Notes under the pieces: model-generated
Databases searched by the model: none
What the model was told of the DNA's origin: nothing
The model's input: only the letters and a program-made list of their open reading frames with translations
DNA from: an uncultured Archangium sp.
GTDB taxonomy: Bacteria > Myxococcota > Myxococcia > Myxococcales > Myxococcaceae
Length of the DNA stretch: 9,599 nucleotides
Direction: 5' to 3'
Assembly (NCBI GenBank): GCA_946479335.1
Contig: CAMLFP010000208.1
Location: 1-9,599, forward strand
Translations under genes and position numbers: made by a program
Part shown: positions 1 to 7,126 of the stretch, one piece after another
How positions within the stretch are numbered: position 1 is the stretch's first letter
Layout of the letters: every line of letters begins with the position of its first letter

Positions 1-2705
1 CCCGGGCCGCCCTGACCGCCGTTGCCGCCATTGCCGCCCGCGCCGACCTCTCCGCTGGTGTACGTGCTGCCCATTCCCTTCGAGCCGCCGGAGCCGCCCT
101 GGCCACCGCCGCCACCGTCACCACCGCGCCCGCCGGAGCTCGAGATGAGGATCGAGTTCTTGACCACCGCGCCCGTGGAGTTCGCGAGGAAGACGGCGAA
201 CGAACCACCGCCGCCGCGCCCGCCACCGCCGCCGTTGCCGCCGCACCCACCGCTACCACCGCCGCCACCGCCGCTGCCCTTGCCGTCGGTGCAGATGCAG
301 AACGTGCAGCTCTCACCCTGACCACCGCCGCCGCCGCCACCGCCACCACCGATGCCGGAGCCGCCCGCGCTCCCGGTGCCGCCCGCCCCGACGGTGATGT
401 AGCGCCCGTTGTTGGTGAAGCCAGAACCTGCTGTGCCGCCAGAGCCGCCACCGCCGATGGTGCCGTCGTTCGCGTCACCACCGCGCAGGCCCTCGCAGCT
501 CTGCACGCCGCCGGAGGAACCACCGTTGCCTACCGTGGACCCCGCGCTGTTGTAGCCCGAGCCGCCCGGGTTGCCGTTGTTGTGACTGTAGGAGCCGTCG
601 CCGCCCCTGCCACCCTTGCTGCGCGGGTCGGTGGTGCAACTGGGGCTCGCGCCACCCGCGCCGCCCTGACCACCGCTGTTGGAGTCGTTGTTGCCATCGG
701 CGCCGCCGAGGCCGTTGTTGCCGGTGCCGCCGGTCGCGCCAGTGGCGCCGTTCGCGCCCGGGCCGCCCGCGCCGCTGGTCACCTGCAGACGCGTCACGGT
801 GAGCGCGGTGCAGTTGTAGCAGTGCAAGCCGTACGCGGTGACGCCGTCGCCGGTGCTGCCCGTCGTGCCCGTGCCCGTGGTGATGGAGAGATAGCCGAGC
901 GTCGTGGGGTCGACGATGCCGTCACCCGCGACGGCGATGAGGCGGTCGTTGATCACCGTGTTGTTGTTGATGGTGGTGATGAGGCCGCTGGTGTCATCGC
1001 GCCTCCACGTCGACGGGTTGAAGCCGCCGTAGATCGAGACCCCCGAGCGCAGCGAGACCTGCTCGTTGTACGTGCCCGACGCCGCGTACACGTGGGGCTT
1101 CGGCGAGGAGCCGCTGAGCGAGAAGAACGCCGTGTCGACCGCGTTCTGGACCGTGCGCTTCGGCGAGGTGCGCGTGCCCGGGTTGGTGTCGTTGCCGCCG
1201 GTCGACACGAAGATGGCCTTGCTGATGTCGCCATCGATGCCGTCGCAGTTCTGGTCGACGAACGCGTCATCAGGGTCGTCAGCGCCGCCGTTTGTCACCA
1301 CGCACTGGTACTCACAGCCGTTGTTGGGCAGGCCGTCGACATCGAAGTAGCCCGGGTAGCAGGTGTAGCTGCACGCCGCGCTGCTGCACACCGGCGAGGA
1401 GTTCGGCCGCGTGGCGCACGCGTGGCCGCACGTCGCGCAGTCGCTGACGGTGACGTTGGTGTCGGTCTCGCAGCCCGCGCCGCCGTCGACCGAATCGGGG
1501 TAGCAGTCTTGCCAGTGGTGCACGCCGTCGTCGTCGCACACGCCGACGTTGCACTGACCCGCCACGCAGGTCGCCGTGCCGTGCACGATGGTGCACACCT
1601 GGTTGCAGGCGCCACAGTTGGTCAGCACGCCGTTGATGGTGGTGCCGTTGGCGATGTCGGTCTCGCAGCCCGTCGCGTAGCTCTGGTCGCAGTTGGCGAA
1701 CCCATCGCTGCAGGTGCCGATGCCGCAGGTCGACGCGATGCACGCGTAGGTCGCGATGTTCGCGTTCGGGAGGCCGCACGCATTGCCACACTGGCCGCAG
1801 TTGTTGACGTCGCTCGCGAGCGTGAAGTCTTCGTCGATGAGGCCATCGCAGTCGTTGTCGAGGCCGTCGCAGATTTCGGCCTGCGCGATGTCGGTGTCGA
1901 CGATGCCATCGCAGTTGCTGTCGATGCCGTCACACAGCTCGACGGTGGGCGCGCCGGGCATGCAGGTCGCCGGCTGACCGTTGATGCAGTTGGCCGACGT
2001 GCGGCGGCACGCGCCGATGCCGCACGAGGTCTCGCCGAGCCCTTCGTCGACCTGGCCGTTGCAGTCGTCGTCCTTCCCGTTGCACGACTCGGCCGCGGGC
2101 ACCGGCGCGCTGCACGCGGTGTAGCCGTTGGGCGGCTGACAGGTCTGCTGGCCCATGCACGTGCCGTAGGAGTTCGACTCCGAGCAGGGCTTGGTCTGCC
2201 CGACGCTCGCGCTGGTGCACTCGCACGTGCCGGAGATCGGCTGGCACTGCTTGGTCACCAGCCCGCCGTTGGCGTCGGTGGCATCGGCGCAGCGGTAGCT
2301 CGAGGGGCACTGCTGCACGCCGTCTTGCGGGTTGCTGCAGTCGCGGCCGCACATCTTGGTGCCGCCGATGATGAGGCACCGGTCGGCCGGGTACGGGCAG
2401 TCTTCGTCGAGCTGACAGGTCTGGCAGAGGCCCGGCTTCTCCGGGAGGCACACGTAGCGATCCGCGTCGGCCAGCGGCGTGCACACGTCGGTCGGGTCGC
2501 AGCCTTCGTTGCACGTGCGCAGACAGGTCTTCGCGTCGTCACCGACCGCGTCGCAGACGCCCGATTCGCACTCGTCGTCCTTCGCGCAGGCGTCACCCTC
2601 GGCCTTGAGCTTGTTCTGGATGTTGGGGTTCTTGCTGCACCCGGTGCAGCCATCGAGCGCGAAGTTCGCGCACAGCGCGAGCAGAAGGATTCGAACTACT
2701 TTCAT
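1..2705 (-). CDS. MopE-like cysteine-rich, glycine-rich surface lipoprotein (C-terminus cut off by window edge)
   Basis: An uninterrupted minus-strand frame runs from ATG at 2705 to the left edge, giving 901 codons with no stop in view. The N-terminus MKVVRILLLALCANFALDGC is a short signal peptide ending in an imperfect lipobox (LDGC, Cys20), so export and lipid anchoring are likely. Visible order: Cys-rich modules at about 40-165; three CxGxDxxCxGxxD motifs at 208-222, 258-271 and 279-293, as in MopE-type putative metal-binding repeats; three tandem Cys modules at 301-472; a fourth partial CDGIDGD at 487; a segment like the start of DUF1565/pectate-lyase beta-helices at 498-560 (VSTGGNDTNPGTRTSPKRTV); and a Gly-rich region from about 645 to the edge. 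The start is supported by GGGGAG 8 nt upstream. Family resemblance is from memory. The role is unknown; a cell-surface, matrix or adhesion protein is inferred from the architecture. The gene is co-directional with fumC but 107 bp away, so it probably has its own promoter. Confidence 0.85.
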   Translation of the reverse strand, partial: MKVVRILLLALCANFALDGCTGCSKNPNIQNKLKAEGDACAKDDECESGVCDAVGDDAKTCLRTCNEGCDPTDVCTPLADADRYVCLPEKPGLCQTCQLDEDCPYPADRCLIIGGTKMCGRDCSNPQDGVQQCPSSYRCADATDANGGLVTKQCQPISGTCECTSASVGQTKPCSESNSYGTCMGQQTCQPPNGYTACSAPVPAAESCNGKDDDCNGQVDEGLGETSCGIGACRRTSANCINGQPATCMPGAPTVELCDGIDSNCDGIVDTDIAQAEICDGLDNDCDGLIDEDFTLASDVNNCGQCGNACGLPNANIATYACIASTCGIGTCSDGFANCDQSYATGCETDIANGTTINGVLTNCGACNQVCTIVHGTATCVAGQCNVGVCDDDGVHHWQDCYPDSVDGGAGCETDTNVTVSDCATCGHACATRPNSSPVCSSAACSYTCYPGYFDVDGLPNNGCEYQCVVTNGGADDPDDAFVDQNCDGIDGDISKAIFVSTGGNDTNPGTRTSPKRTVQNAVDTAFFSLSGSSPKPHVYAASGTYNEQVSLRSGVSIYGGFNPSTWRRDDTSGLITTINNNTVINDRLIAVAGDGIVDPTTLGYLSITTGTGTTGSTGDGVTAYGLHCYNCTALTVTRLQVTSGAGGPGANGATGATGGTGNNGLGGADGNNDSNSGGQGGAGGASPSCTTDPRSKGGRGGDGSYSHNNGNPGGSGYNSAGSTVGNGGSSGGVQSCEGLRGGDANDGTIGGGGSGGTAGSGFTNNGRYITVGAGGTGSAGGSGIGGGGGGGGGGQGESCTFCICTDGKGSGGGGGGSGGCGGNGGGGGRGGGGSFAVFLANSTGAVVKNSILISSSGGRGGDGGGGGQGGSGGSKGMGSTYTSGEVGAGGNGGNGGQGGP
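3..773 (-). repeat. Low-complexity GGx-rich coding tract
   Basis: From about residue 645 to the window edge, the lipoprotein is dominated by GG-x-GG-type sequence, including ten consecutive glycines at 321-350. On the plus strand this appears as long runs of gcc/acc/ccg triplets. Asn, Ser, Asp and Gln fill most non-glycine positions. A hydrophobic beta-strand-like segment (FAVFLANSTGAVVKNSILIS) interrupts it, and a cysteine island CTFCIC at residues 800-805 lies between two Gly runs. The mixed gly codons (GGC, GGT) argue for selection on protein rather than simple slippage of one triplet. Confidence 0.85.
1290..1805 (-). repeat. Three tandem cysteine-rich modules of about 50-60 residues
   Basis: Lipoprotein residues 301-361, 362-420 and 421-472 share the pattern C-[GA]-x-C-x3-C, then C-x4-C-x3/4-C, then C and a closing GCE. 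Cysteines of module 1 are 303, 306, 310, 322, 327, 332, 339 and 347. Those of module 2 are 364, 367, 371, 380, 385, 390, 401 and 412. Module 3 has 423, 426, 430, 440, 445, 449 and 464, lacking the seventh cysteine, with an extra Cys468 after it. The DNA copies are diverged, so this is a protein-level repeat. Disulfide-stabilised extracellular modules are the likely meaning. Confidence 0.7.
1827..2084 (-). repeat. Three MopE-type Asp/Cys metal-binding motifs
   Basis: Within the lipoprotein, residues 208-293 hold three copies of a C-[ND]-G-x-D-[DS]-[DN]-C-[ND]-G-x-[VI]-D pattern: Cys208/Cys215, Cys258/Cys265 and Cys279/Cys286. The second and third copies are only about seven residues apart. The aspartates are spaced as in calcium-loop or MopE-type putative metal-binding repeats, which are common in secreted myxobacterial proteins. 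Metal identity cannot be read from sequence; calcium or copper binding is inferred from the family. Confidence 0.7.
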
Positions 2706-2812
2706 TTGTGGAACTCCCCGGGGGCCCGGCACGTGAGGGACGCTTCTCATCGTACACATGCTTGGTCGAACAACTGAAATGACCGTGCGGCTCGGAGATG
2801 TTTCGCAGTGCG
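2706..2812 (-). promoter_or_regulatory. Leader and possible promoter of the lipoprotein gene
   Basis: This is the whole gap between the fumC stop and the lipoprotein start. Reading leftwards, a TACGAT hexamer (2754-2749) resembles a -10 box, but no good -35 sits 16-18 bp before it. A strong Shine-Dalgarno GGGGAG (2719-2714) lies 8 nt before the ATG. Two of its G bases can pair in a small GC hairpin (2729-2726 with 2721-2718), which could lower translation. No T-rich intrinsic terminator for fumC was seen. Promoter placement is inference; the Shine-Dalgarno is clear. Confidence 0.35.
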
Positions 2813-4195
2813 TCAGGGCACCATGGCCTCGGGGCGCACCCAGGCATCGAAGTCGGCGGCGCTGACGTCTCCCGAGGCGATGGCCGCCTCGCGCAGCGTC
2901 AACCCTTCATGCAGCGCGCGGTGCGCGATGGCGGCGGCTTTCTCGTAGCCGATGCGCGGCGCCAGCGCGGTCACCAGCATCAGCGACTGCGAGAGGTGCT
3001 GCGCGATGCGCGCGCGGTTGGGCTGCAACCCTTCGACGCAGTGGAGCCGGAAGGACTCCATGCCCTCCGCGAGCAACCGGCACGACTGCAGGAAATCGTT
3101 CGCCACCAGCGGGCGGAACACGTTGAGCTGGAGATGCCCCTGCGAGCCCGCCATCGTCACCGCGACGTCGTTGGCGATGACCTGCGTGCAGACCATGGTG
3201 AGCATCTCGGCCTGCGTGGGGTTCACCTTGCCCGGCATGATGGAGGAGCCCGGCTCGTTCTCCGGCAACAGCAATTCGCCGAGGCCGGCGCGCGGGCCGC
3301 TCCCGAGCAGCCGCACGTCGGAGGCGAACTTGAAGAGGCTCCCCGCGAGGCCTTTCAGCGCCGCGTGCGCGTGGACCAGCGCGTCCATCGACGCGAGCGC
3401 TTCGAACTTGTTGGGCGCCGTGCGCAGCGGGAGGCCGGTGAGCTCCGCCAACTTCTGTGCGACCGCGTCTGCGTAGCCGGCGGGCGCATTGAGGCCGGTG
3501 CCCACTGCGGTGCCCCCGAGCGCGAGTTCCTGCAGGTGCGGCAGCGCGGCCTCGAGGTGCGCGCGCGAATGCTCCAGCTGCGAGACCCAACCGGAGAACT
3601 CCTGGCCGAGCGTGAGCGGCGTCGCGTCTTGTAGATGCGTGCGCCCGAGCTTGATGAGGTCGGCGAACGCCTCCGACTTCTCGCGCGTCACGCGCGTGAG
3701 CGCTTCAAGCGCCGGCAACACGCGATGCCTCAGCGCGTCGAGCGCCGCGAGGTGCATCGCGGTGGGGAACGCGTCGTTGCTCGACTGGCTGCGGTTCACG
3801 TCGTCGTTGGGGTGCACGAGGCGCGCTTCGCCGCGCGCACCGCCGAGCAACTCCGACGCGCGGTTGGCGAGCACCTCGTTGATGTTCATGTTGGTCTGCG
3901 TGCCGCTGCCGGTCTGCCAGACGGACAACGGGAACTCGTCGGCGTGCTGCCCCGCGAGCACCTCGTCGGCGGCGCGGGAGATGGCGTCGGCCTTCTTCGC
4001 GTCGAGCTTCGCGAGGCGCACGTTCACCTGCGCGGCGGCCTGCTTGATGCGCGCCAGCGCGAGGAGGATCTCCCGCGGCATCTTCTCGGTGGACACGTGG
4101 AAGAACTGCAACGAGCGCTGCGTCTGCGCGCCCCACAGCCGGTCCGCGGGCACCTCGATTTCGCCGAAGGAGTCCCGCTCGATGCGCATCTTCAT
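2813..4195 (-). CDS. fumC: Class II fumarate hydratase (fumarase C)
   Basis: Catalyses reversible hydration of fumarate to L-malate in the TCA cycle, as a cytoplasmic, iron-independent homotetramer. The 460-residue length is normal for FumC. Family signatures are intact: WGAQTQRS at 21-28; [10 protein letters not shown] at 95-104; HPNDDVN at 128-134; SSND at 138-141; [10 protein letters not shown] with catalytic-base His187 at 184-193; and [10 protein letters not shown] at 316-325, with the mobile-loop serine and Lys323/Asn325. Numbering is one below E. coli FumC. I chose ATG at 4195, since it gives [24 protein letters not shown], matching the family N-terminus. GTG at 4198 would add one residue, and ATG at 4189 is also possible. 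AGGAGG lies just upstream, inside the HAD gene. The start shares one base with the HAD stop (TGATG), so translational coupling is likely. Related lyases (aspartase, argininosuccinate lyase) are less likely given the fumarase-type motifs. Confidence 0.97.
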   Translation of the reverse strand: MKMRIERDSFGEIEVPADRLWGAQTQRSLQFFHVSTEKMPREILLALARIKQAAAQVNVRLAKLDAKKADAISRAADEVLAGQHADEFPLSVWQTGSGTQTNMNINEVLANRASELLGGARGEARLVHPNDDVNRSQSSNDAFPTAMHLAALDALRHRVLPALEALTRVTREKSEAFADLIKLGRTHLQDATPLTLGQEFSGWVSQLEHSRAHLEAALPHLQELALGGTAVGTGLNAPAGYADAVAQKLAELTGLPLRTAPNKFEALASMDALVHAHAALKGLAGSLFKFASDVRLLGSGPRAGLGELLLPENEPGSSIMPGKVNPTQAEMLTMVCTQVIANDVAVTMAGSQGHLQLNVFRPLVANDFLQSCRLLAEGMESFRLHCVEGLQPNRARIAQHLSQSLMLVTALAPRIGYEKAAAIAHRALHEGLTLREAAIASGDVSAADFDAWVRPEAMVP

Positions 4196-4791
4196 CACGC
4201 CTCCTGGAAGTCGCTCAGTCGCTCCAGCCGTACATCTCCGTCGATGCCGAGGCCCGCGAAGCGCACGCCCGCGGCCTTCGCGGCTTCGCGATCGTACTTC
4301 GAGTCGCCCACCATCACCGCGCGCGCCGCGTCGACGCCGAGCTCCTTGAGCGCGAGCAACGGCAGGTCAGGCGCGGGCTTGGCGTGCACCACGCGGTCAG
4401 ACGTCGCGAGCGCGTGAAAGAAGCCGTTCAACTTCGCCGTCTCGAGGATGCGCGCGGCGAGCGGCCCGACGGTGTTGGTGACCAGCGCGATCTTCCGGCC
4501 CTGCTCCCGCAGCCGGGAGAGCAACGGCGCCGCGTCGGGGTTCACCCACATCTCGCCGATGTGCCGGAGGAAGCCCTCCACGTAGAACGCGTCCAACTCC
4601 GCGCGCGTGGTCTTCAACCCGAAGTACGGAATGTCGGCGGCGGTGCCCTGGCCGAAGGTGGGGAAGAACTCTTCACGCGTGATGGCGCGGCCGCGAAAGC
4701 GCACGCCCGCTTCTTCCACCGCGCGAAACCAGACCTCTTCGCTCTTCACCAGCACGCCATCCATGTCGAACAACACTGCATCCAGCGGCAT
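4195..4791 (-). CDS. HAD-superfamily subfamily IA phosphatase (phosphoglycolate phosphatase/beta-phosphoglucomutase-like)
   Basis: A 198-residue haloacid-dehalogenase-fold hydrolase, probably a small-molecule phosphatase using an aspartyl-phosphate intermediate. Motif I is FDMDGVL, with nucleophile Asp9 and acid/base Asp11. A helical cap at about 16-85 follows it, as in subfamily IA. Motif II is LVTNT at 103-107, motif III is Lys138 in AKPAPD, and motif IV is GDSKYD at 162-167. All catalytic residues are present, so it should be active. The substrate cannot be told from sequence: phosphoglycolate, sugar phosphates or damaged metabolites are all possible. It is first in a leftward pair with fumC, overlapping it by one base. 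No Shine-Dalgarno precedes the ATG at 4791, and no other start preserves motif I, so translation may be leaderless. The divergent Nudix start is only 23 bp away. Confidence 0.9.
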   Translation of the reverse strand: MPLDAVLFDMDGVLVKSEEVWFRAVEEAGVRFRGRAITREEFFPTFGQGTAADIPYFGLKTTRAELDAFYVEGFLRHIGEMWVNPDAAPLLSRLREQGRKIALVTNTVGPLAARILETAKLNGFFHALATSDRVVHAKPAPDLPLLALKELGVDAARAVMVGDSKYDREAAKAAGVRFAGLGIDGDVRLERLSDFQEA

Positions 4792-4814
4792 GCGGGCGCT
4801 TGTAACGTGCGCGC
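4792..4814. promoter_or_regulatory. 23-bp divergent start region between the HAD and Nudix genes
   Basis: The two start codons lie back to back with 23 bp between them and no purine-rich ribosome site on either strand. On the plus strand TAACGT (4803-4808) fits a TAnnnT -10 hexamer and ends 6 nt before the Nudix ATG, the spacing expected for a leaderless transcript. On the minus strand TTACAA (4805-4800) lies 8 nt before the HAD ATG but is a poorer match. Any -35 elements would lie within the opposing coding regions. This is inference from position and motif only. Confidence 0.35.
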
Positions 4815-5309
4815 ATGGCCGACAGCACGTTTCGTTTCTGCCCGAAGTGCGCGACTCCGCTGGTGAAGAAGGTGCACCACGAGAAGGAGCGGCTGCTGTG
4901 TGAAGCGCCGGGCTGCGGCTTCATCCACTGGGGCAACCCGCTCCCCGTGGTGGCGGCCATCATCGAGCACGAGGGTCAGGTGCTGCTCGCGCGCGGCCGC
5001 GGCTGGCCAGAGAAGGTCTACGCGCTGGTGACGGGCTTCCTCGAGGCGGGCGAGACCCCGGAGGCCGGCGTGCTGCGCGAGGTGAAAGAAGAAACCAACC
5101 TCGACGCAGAGGTCGTCTCGCTGGTTGGCGTGTACCGGTTCGAGGTGCGCAACGAGGTCATCATCGCCTTCCACGTGCGCACGCACGGCGACATCAAGCT
5201 GAGCGACGAGTTGGAGGCGTACAAACTGCTGCCGCGCGAGAAGGTGCGCAGCTGGCCCTTCGGGACGGGCCTCGCGCTGCAGGCCTGGCTCGACGCTGGC
5301 GGCAAATGA
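4815..5309 (+). CDS. Zinc-ribbon Nudix hydrolase
   Basis: A 164-residue protein with an N-terminal zinc ribbon (Cys9, Cys12, Cys29, Cys34; FCPKC and CEAPGC) followed by a Nudix domain. Nudix enzymes hydrolyse a nucleoside diphosphate linked to another group, using Mg2+ or Mn2+. The Nudix box runs from Gly74 to Leu96: Gly74, Glu80, Arg88, Glu89, Glu92 and Glu93 are in register, but the usual glycine near the end is Asn95. The ribbon recalls NudC (NAD pyrophosphatase and RNA deNADding enzyme), but the protein is much shorter than NudC and lacks its SQPWPFPxS motif directly after the box; the WPF at 147-149 is near the C-terminus. NudC activity should therefore not be assumed, and the substrate is unknown. 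The start is ATG at 4815, with no Shine-Dalgarno. The next gene begins 23 bp after the stop, so the two are probably co-transcribed. Confidence 0.9.
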   Translation: MADSTFRFCPKCATPLVKKVHHEKERLLCEAPGCGFIHWGNPLPVVAAIIEHEGQVLLARGRGWPEKVYALVTGFLEAGETPEAGVLREVKEETNLDAEVVSLVGVYRFEVRNEVIIAFHVRTHGDIKLSDELEAYKLLPREKVRSWPFGTGLALQAWLDAGGK

Positions 5310-5332
5310 TGCCCCGCGTTAAGGGTTGAAAC

Positions 5333-7081
5333 ATGGCTAACGAACTCCCCTCGTTCATGTCGCAGCTGTGCTTCGGCTCCATCGAAGAAGACCAGATCCT
5401 CCCGTACCCGAAGATGAAGGAGGCCGATCAGGAGGTCTTCAAGAACGTGCGCTCGTCGCTGGAGCAGCTCTTCAAGGGCCACGAGAAGGACTTCCGCGAG
5501 TGGGACGCGAAGGGCGAGTGGCCTGAGTCGTTCCTCGAGGAGCTCAAGCAGTTCGGCCTGTTCTCGCTCATCATCCCCGAGGCGCACGGCGGCATGGGCA
5601 TGTCGACCACCGCGTACTCGCGCACGCTGCAGGAGATCTCCCGCTACGACGGCTCGGTGGCGGTGACGGTCGGTGCGCATTCGAGCATCGGCATGCGCGG
5701 CCTGCTGCTGTTCGGCACCGACGCGCAGAAGGCGAAGTACCTGCCCTCGCTGGCGAGCGGCGAGACGCTGGCGGCGTTCTGTCTGACCGAGCCGGGCGCG
5801 GGCTCCGACGCGGCGAGCATCAAGACCAACGCCGTCGACATGGGCGACCACTGGCTGCTCAACGGCAACAAGCTGTGGATCACCAACGGCGGCATCGCGA
5901 GCTTCTACACGGTGTTCGCGCGCACCTCCTCGCCCACCGAGAAGAGCCACATCACCGCGTTCATCGTCACGCGCGATCTCGGCGGCGTCTCCAGCGGGCC
6001 GCACGAAGACAAGATGGGCCTGCGCGCGTCGAACACCACCACCGTCACCTTCGACAACGTGAAGGTGCCCAAGGAGAACGTGCTCGGCGAAGTGGGCAAG
6101 GGCTTCAAGGTGGCGATGAAGATCTTGAACTCCGGGCGCACCGGCATCGGCGGCGGCAGCGTCGGCGTGATGAAGAAGATGATCGAGCTCGCCAGCAAGC
6201 AGGCCAAGGAGCGCGTGCAGTTCGGCAAGCCCATCGCCGAGTACGGCCTCATCAAGCAGAAGCTCGGTCACATGGTGGTCGACTGCTACGCGACCGAGAG
6301 CGCGGTCAACATGGTCAACCACTTCATCGACTCCGGCCATCAGGACTACGCGGTCGAGGCGGCCATCACCAAGGTGTTCGGCTCCGAGGCGATGTGGCGC
6401 ACCATCGACGAGGCGCTGCAGGTGGCCGGCGGCAACGGCTTCATGCGCGAGTTCCCCTACGAGCGCGCGCTGCGTGACGCGCGCATCAACCGCATCTTCG
6501 AGGGCACCAACGACATCTTGCGGCTCTTCATCGCGCTCACCGCGATGAACGAGGTCGGCAGCGAGCTCAAGGAGCTGAGCCAGAGCCTCAAGGGCATCTT
6601 CGACAACCCCATCAAGGGCTTCGGCGTCATCTCCGACTACGCGCGCCGCCGCGCCTCGCTCGCCACCAGCTACGTGAAGCGCGACAAGGCGAGCTTCACC
6701 AAGGTGCACCCCGCGCTGCTCAAGCAGCAGCAGGCCTTCGAGGCGCTCACCGTCGACCTCGCCACCGCGGTCGACCGCATTCTGCGCAAGCACGGCAAGC
6801 AGATCATCGGCAAGCAGTTCGCCAGCCGCCGCCTCGCCGACATGATGATCGACCTCTTCGTGCTCGCGTGCACCATGTCGCGCGTGTCGACGGCCATCTC
6901 CGAGAAGGGCGCGTCGGGCGCCACCAAGGAGATCGAGATCCTCGAGGTGTTGACCGGCCAGGTCACCCGCCGCGTGAAGTCGAACCTCAACAAGATCGAC
7001 GCCAACGACGACGAGCTCATCAAGTCGCTCGCCGACCACGCGCTCGATGCCGAGGCCTACAGCTGGGACAACGTGAGCTGA
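5333..7081 (+). CDS. Acyl-CoA dehydrogenase, very-long-chain (VLCAD/ACAD9-like) type
   Basis: An FAD-dependent acyl-CoA dehydrogenase catalysing the first beta-oxidation step, acyl-CoA to trans-2-enoyl-CoA, with electrons passed to an electron-transfer flavoprotein. At 582 residues it exceeds the roughly 380-400 of short- and medium-chain enzymes. The core ends near 405 and a mostly helical extension of about 175 residues follows, as in VLCAD/ACAD9 and similar bacterial FadE-type proteins. Signature 1 is CLTEPGAGSDAAS at 150-162. Signature 2 begins QVAGGNGF at 363-370. The catalytic base is Glu390 in RIFEGTND, its position in VLCAD. No transmembrane segment or signal peptide is seen; the extension may contact the membrane peripherally. 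The start is ATG at 5333, with AAGGG (5321-5325) 7 nt upstream. It follows the Nudix gene by 23 bp. Chain-length preference is inferred from architecture only. Confidence 0.95.
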   Translation: MANELPSFMSQLCFGSIEEDQILPYPKMKEADQEVFKNVRSSLEQLFKGHEKDFREWDAKGEWPESFLEELKQFGLFSLIIPEAHGGMGMSTTAYSRTLQEISRYDGSVAVTVGAHSSIGMRGLLLFGTDAQKAKYLPSLASGETLAAFCLTEPGAGSDAASIKTNAVDMGDHWLLNGNKLWITNGGIASFYTVFARTSSPTEKSHITAFIVTRDLGGVSSGPHEDKMGLRASNTTTVTFDNVKVPKENVLGEVGKGFKVAMKILNSGRTGIGGGSVGVMKKMIELASKQAKERVQFGKPIAEYGLIKQKLGHMVVDCYATESAVNMVNHFIDSGHQDYAVEAAITKVFGSEAMWRTIDEALQVAGGNGFMREFPYERALRDARINRIFEGTNDILRLFIALTAMNEVGSELKELSQSLKGIFDNPIKGFGVISDYARRRASLATSYVKRDKASFTKVHPALLKQQQAFEALTVDLATAVDRILRKHGKQIIGKQFASRRLADMMIDLFVLACTMSRVSTAISEKGASGATKEIEILEVLTGQVTRRVKSNLNKIDANDDELIKSLADHALDAEAYSWDNVS

Positions 7082-7126
7082 AAGATCCCTTGTTCCACCT
7101 CGCGGGCTGGGCGTGAATGGGCCCAC

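Noticed and set aside
22..321. 99-residue proline-rich plus-strand frame
   Set aside because: The proline runs are simply the complement of the glycine codons of the lipoprotein tract.
1..780. Regular triplet repetition suggesting a CRISPR or satellite array
   Set aside because: There are no constant repeats with unique spacers; the pattern is explained by mixed glycine codons in an open reading frame.
2714..2730. GC-rich palindromic run as a fumC terminator
   Set aside because: There is no T-run after it and it overlaps the lipoprotein's Shine-Dalgarno; at most it is a weak leader hairpin.
582..2777. 731-residue open frame on the plus strand
   Set aside because: It is antisense to the lipoprotein gene and consists of Ala/Arg/Val-rich low-complexity sequence without any domain. 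The opposite strand has a signal peptide, a Shine-Dalgarno and clear repeats.
2798..4417. Two long plus-strand frames (2798-3634 and 3635-4417)
   Set aside because: They are shadows of fumC and the HAD gene, which carry intact family signatures on the minus strand.
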